Positions 8,551-18,156 of a stretch of DNA of 64,000 nucleotides are shown here, piece by piece. Every line of letters starts with the position of its first letter. Position 1 is the first letter of the stretch. The position numbers and the translations under genes are program-made. The notes under the pieces are model-generated. The model was not told the origin of the DNA. It saw only the letters and a list, made by a program, of their open reading frames with translations, and made no database searches. The stretch lies in contig JANQKZ010000036.1 in NCBI GenBank assembly GCA_028280845.1, positions 1 through 64,000 of the forward strand, read 5' to 3'. Source of the DNA: Opitutales bacterium (GTDB taxonomy: Bacteria > Verrucomicrobiota > Verrucomicrobiia > Opitutales > JABSRG01).

Positions 8551-8759
8551 TTACCACTCCTTTGATTGGGGGCTCATTGTTGCGTGCTTTTCCCCAGCCG
8601 CTTTCAAGCCAAAGGCCGAGGATGTCAAGTGCGGCAGACCAGAGAAGGCGGGGATCAACGCCGTTACACTGGAACGGCCGCCGCCAAAGTATCCAAGCCC
8701 CCCAAAAGGATGAGAAGCATACCAAGAACAACTCCGACCAGCGGAAGGGGTTTTGTCAT
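8551..8759 (-). pseudogene. Small membrane protein with a frameshift
   Basis: The ATG at 8759 opens MTKPLPLVGVVLGMLLILLGG, a clean single-membrane-segment start, but the frame ends after 31 residues. In the adjacent frame the sequence continues sensibly from the same point (GGLGYFGGGRSSVTALIPAF, then GLPHLTSSAFGLK) to a stop at 8551. The switch point is a run of six C (six G on the coding strand) at 8698-8703, a classic indel site. Read together, the two halves make a small inner-membrane protein of about 68 residues. The same stretch is the main content of the otherwise gene-free gap 8523-8838. It could be a decayed gene or a sequencing error; I do not recognise the family with certainty. 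Confidence 0.4.
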
Positions 8760-8838
8760 AATGGGAGCATCCCCTAAATATTCCATAGGGCCATGCGGAC
8801 TTGTTGTTTGTTAACCTTTTTAACAAAAGCTACCGCGG

Positions 8839-9612
8839 CTAATAAACTGCTTTTACGCCAAAAGTGGCAAACCGCGCAACCAGCGCGTCCATCACCTCGC
8901 GGCTGGGGGGCTCCACCCCCTCCAAGTCATAGCGCTCACCGCAGGCCTTCCACTTGTGTTCGCCCATCTGGTGAAAGGGAAGCAACTCGAATCGCTCCAC
9001 ATTGGTAAGCTGGCGGACAAACTCGGCCAGCATATCCATCGACTCGGGATCATCCGTGAGACCCGGAACGACCACATGCCGGATCCAAGTGGGGTGGCCA
9101 CGGTCGGATAGCATTTGGGCAAAACGGAGCGCATAAGTATTGGGGGTCCGCGTCAGCTCCATGTGCTTTTTCGGGTCCATTTCCTTGAGGTCCAGGATGA
9201 CCAGGTCAGTCACCTCGAGGAGCTCATCCAAGCGGTCTTCGCAATGGACGATGTACCCATTGGTATCGATACAGGTGTGAATCCCACGATCCCGGCAAGC
9301 CCGAAACAGGGAGATCACGAAATCGATCTGAAGCAACGACTCCCCCCCGGACACCGTGAGGCCTCCTTTCCGGAAAAAACCGCGGCAACGCTCCATCTCA
9401 CCGATGACCTCATCCACAGACATCACGCTGCCGGCCTGCAGTTCCCAGGTATCACGGTTGTGGCAATACTGGCAGCGCATGAGGCAGCCCTGGAGAAACA
9501 GCACAAAACGCAGCCCGGGTCCATCTACGGTTCCACAGGTTTCCATAGAATGGACCCGACCATGCTGGGCCCCGGTTACAGGTTTCGAGGCTGGCGGTGT
9601 GTCTATCGACAT
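8839..9612 (-). CDS. pflA: Pyruvate formate-lyase activating enzyme (radical SAM)
   Basis: The protein has the 4Fe-4S/SAM motif GCLMRCQYCHNRDTW, with cysteines spaced CxxxCxxC. Upstream is HSMETCGTVDGPGLRFVLF, which aligns closely with PflA. It installs the glycyl radical on PflB under anaerobic conditions. The ORF track begins at a TTG directly after the pflB stop. The ATG at 9612 gives 257 residues, nearer the usual 245-260, and is preferred, although neither start has a clear ribosome-binding site. It follows pflB by about 30 bp in the same direction, the usual pfl arrangement. It is strictly cytoplasmic. Confidence 0.93.
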   Translation of the reverse strand: MSIDTPPASKPVTGAQHGRVHSMETCGTVDGPGLRFVLFLQGCLMRCQYCHNRDTWELQAGSVMSVDEVIGEMERCRGFFRKGGLTVSGGESLLQIDFVISLFRACRDRGIHTCIDTNGYIVHCEDRLDELLEVTDLVILDLKEMDPKKHMELTRTPNTYALRFAQMLSDRGHPTWIRHVVVPGLTDDPESMDMLAEFVRQLTNVERFELLPFHQMGEHKWKACGERYDLEGVEPPSREVMDALVARFATFGVKAVY

Positions 9613-9642
9613 GGGTCGACTATCCGTATGAGCGGGCGCCAA

Positions 9643-11931
9643 CTACAAGTGCCCGGTAAAGGTGCGGTTCACCAGGTCCTGTTGCTGTTCCTGGGTCAGG
9701 GAGTTAAACCGCACCGCATATCCCGACACCCGGATGGTCAGTTGGGGGTACTCCTCCGGGCGCTCCATCGCGTCGAGCAGGGTTTCCCGATTGAGGACAT
9801 TCACGTTCAGGTGTTGTCCACCCTCCATCGTTTCACTGTTCTCAAAATAACCGTCGAGCAGCGTGGCCAGATTATCTTTCCGGTCGTCACTGCATTTGCC
9901 CAAGGCATTGGGCACAATGGAAAAGGTGTAGGAAATCCCATCCTGGGCAGAAGCAAACGGTAGCTTGGCCACCGAGGTGAGCGAGGCCACGGCCCCCTTC
10001 TCGTCGCGCCCGTGCATCGGGTTGGCTCCCGGGGCAAAAGGGGCCCCCGCCGGCCGGCCACAGGGAGTCTTCCCGGTTTTCTTCCCATAAACCACATTCG
10101 AAGTAATCGTCAGGATCGACTGCGTAGGCAGGGAATCGCGGTAAGTGACCTGGTTCTGGATCTTATCCATGAACCGCTCAACCAGGTCCGTCGCAATCAG
10201 GTCCACCCGGTCATCATTATTTCCAAATTTCGGGAAATCACCGGCCACTTCAAAGTCTTGAGCGATGCCGTTTTCGTCACGAATCGGGGTCACCTTGGCG
10301 TGCTTGATCGCAGACAGGGAATCCGCCACGAGCGACAGGCCGGCCATGCCGCAGGCCAGTGTCCGTTTGACGTCGGCCTCATGCAGCGCCATCAGCGCCG
10401 CCTCATAGCTGTACTTATCGTGCATGAAGTGGATGCAGTTGAGCGCCATGACATACTGCTTGGCCAACCATTCCATGACCGAGTCCATACGGTTCATCAC
10501 ATCATCAAAATCGAGCTCACCTTCGGGTAGGTCGGTCGCTGGGGATACTTGCGCTCCCGTCTTTTCATCCACCCCACCATTGATGCTGTATAGGAGAGCC
10601 TTAGCCAGATTGGCCCGCGCCCCGAAGAACTGCATCTGCTTGCCGATCACCATCGGGCTCACACAACAGGCGATTCCATAGTCATCGCTGCCCACATCGA
10701 CCCGCATCAAGTCATCGTTCTCATATTGGATTGAAGACGTATCAATCGATACCTTGGAGCAATACTGTTTGAAGGCCTCGGGCAGCTCGTTCGACCAGAG
10801 TACGGTCAAATTTGGCTCCGGACTCGGCCCCATGGTATACAGCGTGTGCAGCATGCGGAAACTGGTTTGGGTCACCAGCGGGCGCCCGTCCAGGCCCATA
10901 CCCCCAATGGATTCGGTGGCCCAGATCGGGTCTCCGGAAAAGAGTTCATCATATTCCGGGGTTCGCAGGAAGCGCACCATCCGCAACTTCATGACAAAAT
11001 GGTCCACCAGCTCCTGGGCTTCCGTTTCCGTCAGCTTGAAAGCCTCCAAGTCGCGCTGGATGTAGATATCAAAGAAGGTCGACACCCGCCCGATCGACAT
11101 GGCCGCCCCATTCTGGCTTTTTACTGCGGCCAGGTATCCGAAATACGTCCACTGAATAGCCTCGCGGGCATTGCTGGCGGGGACCCCGATATCGAGCCCG
11201 TAACTGGCCGCCATTTCCTTCATCTGGGCCAGGGCACGATACTGCTCAGACACTTCTTCCCGCAGACGAATGATCGCCTCCAGGTCCTGGCTCGTTTCCG
11301 CAGACTCCAGCCGATCCTCCAGCGCAGCATGCTCCTTCTGCTTGGCCTTCATCAGGAAATCGATCCCGTAAAGGGCGATGCGGCGGTAGTCACCAATGAT
11401 CCGGCCACGGCCGTAGGCATCAGGCAACCCGGTCAGGATTCCAGACTTCCGGCAAGCCCGGATGGACTTCGTGTAGACGTCGAATACCCCTTGATTATGC
11501 GTCTTCCGGTACTGGCTGAAGATCTTGGAGACTTCCGGATCGAGCTCACGTCCATACACCTCGCAGGACTGCTCAACCATTCGGATTCCCCCGTTTGGCA
11601 TGATGGCCCGCTTCAGCGGTTTGTCCGTCTGCAAGCCCACAATGGTTTCGAGGTTTTTGGCAATATAGCCGGGGCCATGCGAGGTGATCGTCGATGGATT
11701 ATCGATATCAAAGTCCACAGGGGCTTTGGTCTCGTTTTCTTTCCGAATCCCCTCCATGACCTGCTCCCACAAGGTGCGCGTCGCTTCCGTCGCCTCGGCC
11801 AGGAAATCCGCTCCCCCCGTATAGGGCGTATAATTCTGTTGAATGAAGCCTCTTACATCGACTTCCGTTTGCCAGCTGCCTGGCTTAAATCCGTTCCATG
11901 CCTCGGTGGCGAATGTGTCTAGTGTTTTCAT
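9643..11931 (-). CDS. pflB: Formate C-acetyltransferase (pyruvate formate-lyase)
   Basis: The enzyme converts pyruvate and CoA to acetyl-CoA and formate using a glycyl radical. The 762-residue protein (start moved to the ATG at 11931, which has AGGGA just upstream) aligns along its whole length with enterobacterial PflB. It keeps the catalytic cysteine pair in IACCVSP and the radical glycine in RVSGYAVRF at about residue 737, 26 residues from the C-terminus as expected. Landmarks such as [12 protein letters not shown] and [14 protein letters not shown] are intact. With pflA downstream it gives the cell a mixed-acid fermentation branch. The strong resemblance to the proteobacterial form is worth a tree, but base composition does not look foreign by eye. 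Confidence 0.97.
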   Translation of the reverse strand: MKTLDTFATEAWNGFKPGSWQTEVDVRGFIQQNYTPYTGGADFLAEATEATRTLWEQVMEGIRKENETKAPVDFDIDNPSTITSHGPGYIAKNLETIVGLQTDKPLKRAIMPNGGIRMVEQSCEVYGRELDPEVSKIFSQYRKTHNQGVFDVYTKSIRACRKSGILTGLPDAYGRGRIIGDYRRIALYGIDFLMKAKQKEHAALEDRLESAETSQDLEAIIRLREEVSEQYRALAQMKEMAASYGLDIGVPASNAREAIQWTYFGYLAAVKSQNGAAMSIGRVSTFFDIYIQRDLEAFKLTETEAQELVDHFVMKLRMVRFLRTPEYDELFSGDPIWATESIGGMGLDGRPLVTQTSFRMLHTLYTMGPSPEPNLTVLWSNELPEAFKQYCSKVSIDTSSIQYENDDLMRVDVGSDDYGIACCVSPMVIGKQMQFFGARANLAKALLYSINGGVDEKTGAQVSPATDLPEGELDFDDVMNRMDSVMEWLAKQYVMALNCIHFMHDKYSYEAALMALHEADVKRTLACGMAGLSLVADSLSAIKHAKVTPIRDENGIAQDFEVAGDFPKFGNNDDRVDLIATDLVERFMDKIQNQVTYRDSLPTQSILTITSNVVYGKKTGKTPCGRPAGAPFAPGANPMHGRDEKGAVASLTSVAKLPFASAQDGISYTFSIVPNALGKCSDDRKDNLATLLDGYFENSETMEGGQHLNVNVLNRETLLDAMERPEEYPQLTIRVSGYAVRFNSLTQEQQQDLVNRTFTGHL

Positions 11932-12330
11932 CGTGTTCCCTGTGGTCTTTGATTTGAGAGTGAGCACAACAGACAAAACCACAGCCTAAAGCTGCTTCGC
12001 TTTACGTCGAACTTCCGTGGTCTGTCCAATGTGATTTGCGAATTATTGAGATTTAGCCTCATTAGATAAACTTCATAAAATTAAGCAATACATATGATAA
12101 TCTTATATTATTGCTATGACTAATATTAGACATCCTTAGCATTCGCTTGCCATCCCCTTATGGTTTCCTAACCCTGACAGTCAAAGTCCTTCAGAGATCC
12201 CCGGGAAAACCCGAAAACGATAATTTTCAGCCATAACGACATTCCTCCTTTCGGTGAATGTCGCGCCTTCAGGATTGAGGGTCCACAAGCCCATTGCCCA
12301 GGATGAACGTAGATTAGTGCTGAACCCCCT
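11932..12330. other. Leader/intergenic region upstream of pflB
   Basis: This gene-poor stretch includes an AT-rich block at about 12040-12140, suited to the pflB promoter. I looked for a clear FNR/CRP-type inverted repeat (TTGAT-N4-ATCAA) and did not see one. Its distal part holds the hairpin and small ORF listed separately. Confidence 0.4.
12181..12263 (-). other. Hairpin presenting a strong ribosome-binding site, with a 17-codon ORF
   Basis: On the minus strand CGACATTC and GAATGTCG (12256-12263 and 12237-12244) form a perfect 8-bp stem. The loop contains most of AAAGGAGG, the strongest Shine-Dalgarno sequence noticed in this window. An ATG at 12234, nine bases after it, opens MAENYRFRVFPGISEGL with a stop at 12181. 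It lies between the aldo/keto reductase and pflB in the same orientation. It could be a repeat-type element or a regulated leader peptide. Confidence 0.3.
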
Positions 12331-13329
12331 TCAAACCACCCGGTTCTTCGCCGAACCTTCCCACAAATCCGCATTGGGGCCGAGCGCGCGCTTTAAGGGC
12401 TCAGCAATCCGACACAGTTCTTCGTAAAGGGCATCCCCCATTTCGAAATCGGAGGCCGCGGCAATCCCCCTGGCCTGATCCGGGTTGCGCGCCCCAGCAA
12501 TCACCGCCCCGACCACGGAGGACTTCAACAACCAGGCCAGCGCGAGGACCGACATGGCCACGCCTTCCCGCTCCGCCACGGCCCGGATCTCGGCCACCGT
12601 ATCAAAGGTCAAGCTCTCCTGACCGTCCTCCCCATGCCGGGCGTACTCCCCTGCTCCGCTGAAGTGCCGGGTCCGTGCGCGGTCCGGCGCGACCTGGTCC
12701 CCCCGGGTGAACCGCCCACCCAGTAATCCATGAACCAGGGGCGAATAGGTCAAAATGGAGATGTCCATCGCTGCGCAAGCCGGGCCAATTTCAAATTCGA
12801 TCGCCCGGAACAGGAGACTGTAAGCCACTTGATTGGACGGGCAGACCGCTCCGGTGGTCGCCAGATCCGTCAAAGCCCTGGGGCCGAAATTTGAGACCGC
12901 ATACTCGCGGATCTTGCCCTCCTCTTTAAGGCCCTCCAACACACCAATCGTCTCCGCCAGGGAGATTTCCGGATTATACCAATGCAACTGATACAAATCA
13001 ATGTGATCGGTCTCCAGGTAGCCCAGGCTCCGTTCACACGCGGCACGCAGCTCATCGGGTTGGTAGTGATCAGGCCATACCTTTGAGGCAATCACAATTT
13101 CGTCTCGTCGAGAGCCTAAGGCCTTGGCCAACAGCGCTTCCGATGCCCCGTCCCCATACGACTCGGCCGTATCGAAAAAATTGATACCATGTTCAAATCC
13201 GGTTTGTAGAGCCGCTATCGAGTCCTGCACATCCTGATCCCCCCAATTGAAGCCCCCCAGGATACCCCAGCACCCGAAACAGATTTCCGAAACTGCCAAG
13301 TCCGTTTTTCCCAATTTCCGATACTTCAT
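12331..13329 (-). CDS. Aldo/keto reductase
   Basis: The 332-residue NAD(P)H-dependent TIM-barrel reductase keeps the complete catalytic tetrad: Asp53 and Tyr58 in FFDTAESYGDG, Lys83 in ASKVWPD and His116 in LYQLHWYN. It resembles the YajO/Kvbeta-type AKR group (MKYRKLGKTDLAVSEICFGCW). Such enzymes reduce sugar aldehydes or ketones, or broad carbonyl substrates. It sits apart from its neighbours (about 95 bp to the nucleoside hydrolase stop, with repeats between), so no operon partner is clear. The substrate cannot be told from sequence. Confidence 0.9.
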   Translation of the reverse strand: MKYRKLGKTDLAVSEICFGCWGILGGFNWGDQDVQDSIAALQTGFEHGINFFDTAESYGDGASEALLAKALGSRRDEIVIASKVWPDHYQPDELRAACERSLGYLETDHIDLYQLHWYNPEISLAETIGVLEGLKEEGKIREYAVSNFGPRALTDLATTGAVCPSNQVAYSLLFRAIEFEIGPACAAMDISILTYSPLVHGLLGGRFTRGDQVAPDRARTRHFSGAGEYARHGEDGQESLTFDTVAEIRAVAEREGVAMSVLALAWLLKSSVVGAVIAGARNPDQARGIAAASDFEMGDALYEELCRIAEPLKRALGPNADLWEGSAKNRVV

Positions 13330-13355
13330 AACATGAAATTATCGCAGGGGTCGTG

Positions 13356-13412
13356 CTCGCGCGAGCCCTTTCCCTTTTATTCTATCCAGGAGGGTCGCGG
13401 TCCCTCGCGACC
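13356..13412. repeat. GC-rich palindromes between convergent-spaced genes (REP- or terminator-like)
   Basis: CTCGCGCGAG at 13356-13365 is a perfect palindrome. GGTCGCG and CGCGACC at 13393-13412 form a 7-bp stem around a 6-base loop. They lie downstream of the nucleoside hydrolase stop and just ahead of the aldo/keto reductase start. The second could terminate the hydrolase message, though only a weak T-run follows. Confidence 0.45.
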
Positions 13413-13423
13413 ACTTTCCCTTT

Positions 13424-14452
13424 TCAACGGTTTCCCGGTTCCCGCGCAATCCGCTCATTCAAATAGTCGGCAAAGGCTCCCTCCTGCTCCGGAATCCCCA
13501 TCACGAGGCGGTGCTCCCCCTTCCCTCCATCCAGCCACAGGCTGCCCTCCTCCGGATCAAAATCCATATAACCGCGCCGGGGTGCCTCCAAAAATTGACC
13601 CACTCCCAGCACCCCAAAATACACCGCCGCCAGATCCCAGCTCGGACGCTGATCTTCCAGCGTGCGTTGCTCGTGCCACCACAACCAGTCCCGATAGGCA
13701 GTCCGCAAAATATTTCCCGGCGGGGTATCCTTCAAGGACTCCCCCGTCATCACCCGAGTCCCCGCATCAATGAAATAGGCCTCGACCGGCCACTGCTCCA
13801 ACAGGACATCCGTGTAGGGCGCGGCCCCGTTCCTGAAAAAGTTCCAGTCCTTCGCCCGGTGCCCGTCGGGGTTGCTCGCCCACAGGGCCCCCAAGGCCAC
13901 CCACCGGTTCACTTTTCGCTCAATCAACTGCCTCCCCGACAAGGGGGAATGCTCATCGGGAGAAGAGATCATTAAATCGTGCAATCCTTTCGTATGCCCC
14001 ACCGTGATGTAGACTACACTGCTATCTTCAGCATCAGCCAGCACCCTGCGCAGGAGTGACACCTGCTCCTCCGCATCGTGATTGTGGACTATCCGGTTGC
14101 CGAAGGCCGCCTGGTCCTTGGCCAACTTCTCCGCGCTCATTTTATCCACGGGATCCCCGAAACTCAGCTCATGGTCCGCCCCGACCGGGATTTCTGGCCG
14201 ACCATAGTACACGTTGATGGCGTCCATGACCCCCGCCCCATAGGGAACCTTACCTGAGCTGAATACACAGGCCAGGATTTCGACTAAGCCTTCATCCGCA
14301 TAAGCATGCAGCAGGGCCAGGGCGCCGACATCATCACAGTCCGACCCCATGTCCGTATCAAAAACAACCGGAGTCCGGGCATCAGCCGCCAACCCCAAAA
14401 CGGAAAGCCCAAAGGTAAATAAGAAGAAATAACGAGAAACCGGATAAAACAT
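13424..14452 (-). CDS. Exported inosine-uridine-type nucleoside hydrolase
   Basis: The start is moved from 14536 to the ATG at 14452, which begins a signal peptide (FFLFTFGLSVLGLAADA); the mature protein starts at about residue 24. Directly after it, FDTDMGSDCDDVGALALL supplies the Asp cluster that binds Ca2+ and the ribose in this family. The 342-residue length is normal. These enzymes split ribonucleosides or related N-glycosides into base and sugar. Export and the position beside GH28 and GH110 genes suggest a scavenging role rather than cytoplasmic salvage. Bacterial secreted members of this fold sometimes act on other glycosides, so the substrate is open. Confidence 0.82.
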   Translation of the reverse strand: MFYPVSRYFFLFTFGLSVLGLAADARTPVVFDTDMGSDCDDVGALALLHAYADEGLVEILACVFSSGKVPYGAGVMDAINVYYGRPEIPVGADHELSFGDPVDKMSAEKLAKDQAAFGNRIVHNHDAEEQVSLLRRVLADAEDSSVVYITVGHTKGLHDLMISSPDEHSPLSGRQLIERKVNRWVALGALWASNPDGHRAKDWNFFRNGAAPYTDVLLEQWPVEAYFIDAGTRVMTGESLKDTPPGNILRTAYRDWLWWHEQRTLEDQRPSWDLAAVYFGVLGVGQFLEAPRRGYMDFDPEEGSLWLDGGKGEHRLVMGIPEQEGAFADYLNERIAREPGNR

Positions 14453-14462
14453 AGAGGCGATT

Positions 14463-14485
14463 GTAGGAGCGACCTGGCGTCGCGA
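14463..14485. repeat. REP-like fragment (GTAGGAGCGAC...GTCGCGAT)
   Basis: GTAGGAGCGACCTGGCGTCGCGA contains a GCGAC/GTCGC stem and has the look of the widespread GTAGGAGCGAC...GTCGC extragenic palindromes. It is a single copy here, in the 80-bp gap between the GH28 stop and the nucleoside hydrolase start. Confidence 0.45.
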
Positions 14486-14532
14486 TGGTTCAAAGAAGTT
14501 ACTGTTTAATTTGGAAGCAGATAGTTTACACC

Positions 14533-16083
14533 TCAATTCTGTTTGGGCGGTTGATAAGCAGGATCCACGCGCTCGAGAATCTCATTATAAACGTGATCCC
14601 CGATCTGCACATTGGAAAGCCGAATCCCTTCGACGAAATTATACGCCATCGGCGTCTCCGCCGCATGAATCGTAACATCCCGAATGCACACATCCCGGGT
14701 GAGGCTATCTTCCCAACCAAAGATACGAAGCGGGTAGCGAGTCTGGCTGACCTCTATCCCCCGAATATAGACATCAGAGAAAGCAGGAGGGTATGGCGCC
14801 GTGGCGTCGCCATCATAGTTCGGGATCAAGGCGATAAAGTCATGCAGGACGCGGTTCAAACGAAAGTCCTTCACGTATATGTGGCTGACGGCTCCACCTC
14901 GTTTCCGACTGCTCTTCACGAACAGGCCCGACTTCACATAAATGGGAGCCACACAATCGTAGGCATAAATATGCCGGACTCCCCCCGACATTTCAGATCC
15001 TACGGCCACCCCATAGTGTCCCTGCAGAGTACAGTGGCGCATCACAACATTTTCGCTTAATCCGCCTAATCGATTATCCACGATATACGAGGATTCCACA
15101 CCTTCGAGCAGAGTCCCGGATACATCCACTCCATCGCGACCCTCCTTATCGCGACCTGCCTTGATCGCCAGGTTGTCGTCATGGTTGTTAAAAATGATGT
15201 GCTCAATGAGGATGTTCCGCGATGAATCCGGGTCAAACCCATCGTTGTTCACGTTCTGACAATCAAAGATCATGTTGCGGAAAGTCATGTTCTGACTGAA
15301 GACCGGATGCACGACCCAGAAGGGGGAGTCCGATACTTTGAGTCCATCGATCTCCACTTGCTCGCACATGAAAAATTCGAACATGACAGGTCGGAAGGGA
15401 TGCCGCTTCATGTCAGTGAACTGTCGCTCACGTAAGGGAATGTCTGCATTATTGACCTCCCGAATCATTTCCCAGTAAGGCGCTTCGCCCCGTTTTTTCA
15501 TCCCTGCTTTGACTCCTTCGTTCCAGGCAATCCAGCGTTCTCCATCTCCCGTGATCTCAGGCAAGGCCCCATTTCCCGGGTTGGCCCGAATACGAATGTT
15601 ACGCTGGTTGAAGGCATAAATCAGCGGACTGATGCCAAACATGGTAGTCCCTTCATACCGCCTCAAAGTCCCCTTTCCCTCTACCAGATAGGCCTCCGGC
15701 ATACATTCGAAATAAAGTTTTACGGAGTGGTCGAGCAGTAGCTCAATATTGCTCTCCAGGTGAATCGGCCCCCGGATGCGATAGACCTCTGTGAGTTTAA
15801 CCCAGGCCGTCGGCGGCTCTGTGTGTGCAAAGTGGAGCGTGCCTCCCCCTTTTTCGGATAGCTCCCGAATGGCCCGGTTTATGGCAGGGGCAAAGTCAAA
15901 GCACCCTTCCCTATCCGGTGCATGCCCGGCGTAATCACTTAGACGGATCACTCGATCAGGGATCTCAGGAGATTGAATGGACTCGGTAATCAATGCGACC
16001 CGATCCGCAAATCCATCAAAGGGATCTGCCTTGCCCAGACCCACCACCCCGGTTCCGATGAGAAAACCGATTCCCAGCACCAT
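14533..16083 (-). CDS. GH28-like glycoside hydrolase (polygalacturonase family beta-helix)
   Basis: The ORF begins at 16191 inside the upstream gene. The ATG at 16083 starts a signal peptide (LGIGFLIGTGVVGLG) and gives 516 residues. GH28 landmarks appear in order: NNDGFDPDSS at about 279, HDDNLAIKAG with the Asp pair at about 302-303, and GHYGVAVGSEMSGG at about 355. Next is GLFVKSS...RGG at about 386, where the usual RIK is FVK, so the conserved arginine is missing while Lys390 stays. The family hydrolyses galacturonan or related uronic-acid links outside the cytoplasm. It follows the GH110-like gene by 43 bp and is probably co-transcribed. The altered -1 subsite hints at a substrate other than plain polygalacturonate. 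Confidence 0.85.
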   Translation of the reverse strand: MVLGIGFLIGTGVVGLGKADPFDGFADRVALITESIQSPEIPDRVIRLSDYAGHAPDREGCFDFAPAINRAIRELSEKGGGTLHFAHTEPPTAWVKLTEVYRIRGPIHLESNIELLLDHSVKLYFECMPEAYLVEGKGTLRRYEGTTMFGISPLIYAFNQRNIRIRANPGNGALPEITGDGERWIAWNEGVKAGMKKRGEAPYWEMIREVNNADIPLRERQFTDMKRHPFRPVMFEFFMCEQVEIDGLKVSDSPFWVVHPVFSQNMTFRNMIFDCQNVNNDGFDPDSSRNILIEHIIFNNHDDNLAIKAGRDKEGRDGVDVSGTLLEGVESSYIVDNRLGGLSENVVMRHCTLQGHYGVAVGSEMSGGVRHIYAYDCVAPIYVKSGLFVKSSRKRGGAVSHIYVKDFRLNRVLHDFIALIPNYDGDATAPYPPAFSDVYIRGIEVSQTRYPLRIFGWEDSLTRDVCIRDVTIHAAETPMAYNFVEGIRLSNVQIGDHVYNEILERVDPAYQPPKQN

Positions 16084-16126
16084 CCTTCTGAATTCCTGGT
16101 GGAAGGATATCAGAGGGAAGAGACAC

Positions 16127-18025
16127 TCACAATACATCGTACTTATTTTCAGCCTCATTTTGGACAAGGGTTTTTCCGGTTCGATTATCATTGTCCTTCA
16201 AGTGCAAGGTCTTCGCCGTATTCCTATCTGTGAGAATGGATCCATCTTGAACGGGATTGAAACTATTGGACTCTATCCTGACATCTTTAGACCCCATGAT
16301 CTCAAAGGTCGCCTTATCCGGGAAAAGTGGAAGTAAATTCGGATCGTGGAAGATCCGATTTTCCCGGAAGGTCAACCCGTCTACTGAAAGGGCGTATAAG
16401 ATCGCCGCATCAAACGCGGTAAAGGTATTCCTTTCGATCGTCACATCACGATGATAGTACCCCTCTGCCAGCTCCGGCGATTTGATGATGGGCGCAAACA
16501 TGATCACCGCATTCCCCTTCCCTCCTGTCGTACAATTGATAAAGGTGTTATCGCGGAGGGTAACATCCAAACACGGCCCGCTTTCGAACCAGTAATTGGT
16601 ATCTCCCGACACGCTGATTCCGGCCATCATGTTGGAGAAAGTAGAACCCTCCACCAGAACCTTTCCCCGGGTAGAGAAGAGAATCCCGCGGGCGCGGTTC
16701 TTCTTCACGATGCAATTCCGGAAGGTGAGGCCGGCAGACCAACTCACATTTTCCAACCCAAAATCCGATTCGATCCAATCCCCGACAGGTTGGTCAAAGG
16801 CTAACTCCTGGTATTCCGAATTGAGCCAGCGAACCTCCGTTACGGTGGCACGACCAACCGGCATCAGGGTCTGGTTATCGATGAACTCAATCTCATCCCC
16901 GACGTCCGCGAAATCGAACCCATGCTGCTGATAATGGACCTGCTGAACCCCCACCCGGTTTTCGCTCAAAATATCGATCGCTTTCACATAGATCCCGTGC
17001 ACATTCGTGGCGTCGTCTAACATGTGAGAAAAGGTGCAATCCTCAAAAATGATCTGTCCTTTGCAGTTCACAAAATGAGTCGCATCAGCCGTGGTCGAGA
17101 CCGCCCGTCCACTGCTCGGGGCAGGTTTCACCTGGAGGCGACGCATCGTGATGTCTTCCGACTTTTCGCCAATGATCCCCATCCCGCCGGAGTGGTAAAG
17201 CTCCACATCTTCAATCAGTACATTGGCTGCCCGGAAGAGGCGAATGGCAACGCTTCGCCGCTCTCCCTCCTTTCCTTTAATAACCCAGACCCAACCGGGC
17301 TCCGGGATGCGATGCACCTCGCTCGAGTGGATTCGGACGAGTCCCGGCTCCAGCTCTTCCGCCGTATAGAAGTCATTTACCCACCGCTCCCATGTGGCCA
17401 TTTTGTAGGTATTGACATTATGGACCGTGCTTCCGCCATCCGGGTAAAAGAACAAATTGACCCGCACATCGTAGGTGCCCCGAGGTGAGTCAAAATACAA
17501 GCGGTCATGATGGATGGCATACTGAAAGGGTGCTTCAATCCGAATATCAAAAGTCCTGGCTTCAGGGTTGGCAGCAACCACTCGGGCCTCTGTGTGAAAG
17601 GGTTTCTCCCAATCTATCGTGAAGTTTCGCAAAGTGATATTGCTGCAGTGCTCCAGGGCAAATGGAACCATGGGCCCGACAAACAGAAGATTTGCGCCGC
17701 GTCCATCGATTTCAAAATCATGCATGTCCTCAAGAAGGAAGACGACCCGGTTCAACCCGTTGTCATTGTTACTGATCGCCATATAGTGCTCCAGGGCACG
17801 ATCGTTCAGGCAGCGCAACGTCCCGGGCACCAGGTTCAGCTTGCTGGCTTTCTGTTCACGGGCAGCTTCCAGAGCGCGCAATAACGCCGGGGTATGGTCC
17901 GCGGTTTCGGGATCATAACCGAAGTCCGTCAACTCCAGGACCGGGCCCTTACCCAAGGCCGACAGGGCCAGGTAGAGGCTCAGGCAGAGACACAGGTACG
18001 ACTTCTTCGATGGAGGGTAATGCAT
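16127..18025 (-). CDS. GH110-like alpha-1,3-galactosidase (right-handed beta-helix)
   Basis: The start is set at the ATG at 18025, which begins a signal peptide (SYLCLCLSLYLALSALG), giving 632 residues; the ORF-track start at 18094 adds 23 unlikely residues. GH110-type landmarks are HCSNITLRNFTIDWEKPF at about 126, then ATHFVNCKG at about 315 and FSHMLDDATNVHG with the Asp pair at about 337-338, which I take as the catalytic acids by memory of the family. Beta-helix rungs fill the C-terminal half. GH110 enzymes remove terminal alpha-1,3-linked galactose and are found in gut and marine bacteria, including against algal galactans. Adjacent GH28 suggests a galactose/uronate-containing glycan. 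The family call is by motif recognition, not by alignment. Confidence 0.75.
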   Translation of the reverse strand: MHYPPSKKSYLCLCLSLYLALSALGKGPVLELTDFGYDPETADHTPALLRALEAAREQKASKLNLVPGTLRCLNDRALEHYMAISNNDNGLNRVVFLLEDMHDFEIDGRGANLLFVGPMVPFALEHCSNITLRNFTIDWEKPFHTEARVVAANPEARTFDIRIEAPFQYAIHHDRLYFDSPRGTYDVRVNLFFYPDGGSTVHNVNTYKMATWERWVNDFYTAEELEPGLVRIHSSEVHRIPEPGWVWVIKGKEGERRSVAIRLFRAANVLIEDVELYHSGGMGIIGEKSEDITMRRLQVKPAPSSGRAVSTTADATHFVNCKGQIIFEDCTFSHMLDDATNVHGIYVKAIDILSENRVGVQQVHYQQHGFDFADVGDEIEFIDNQTLMPVGRATVTEVRWLNSEYQELAFDQPVGDWIESDFGLENVSWSAGLTFRNCIVKKNRARGILFSTRGKVLVEGSTFSNMMAGISVSGDTNYWFESGPCLDVTLRDNTFINCTTGGKGNAVIMFAPIIKSPELAEGYYHRDVTIERNTFTAFDAAILYALSVDGLTFRENRIFHDPNLLPLFPDKATFEIMGSKDVRIESNSFNPVQDGSILTDRNTAKTLHLKDNDNRTGKTLVQNEAENKYDVL

Positions 18026-18156
18026 AGGAAGATAACAGAAGGGGCGAAATGGCTTGGGCCTAATTATTAGGGCCCTTCGGGTATCCTTGGCCATGCAGGC
18101 CTACCTAACGTTAAGCTGCCGGGGAGACTCCGGCCAAAACAAACGCCCGGCAAAGC

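Noticed and set aside
10846-11922. Plus-strand ORF of 358 aa
   Set aside because: Antisense to pflB, whose minus-strand product aligns over its whole length with a known enzyme.
11932-12180. FNR-type site upstream of pflB
   Set aside because: Expected for a fermentative enzyme, but no TTGAT-N4-ATCAA-like repeat was found by eye.
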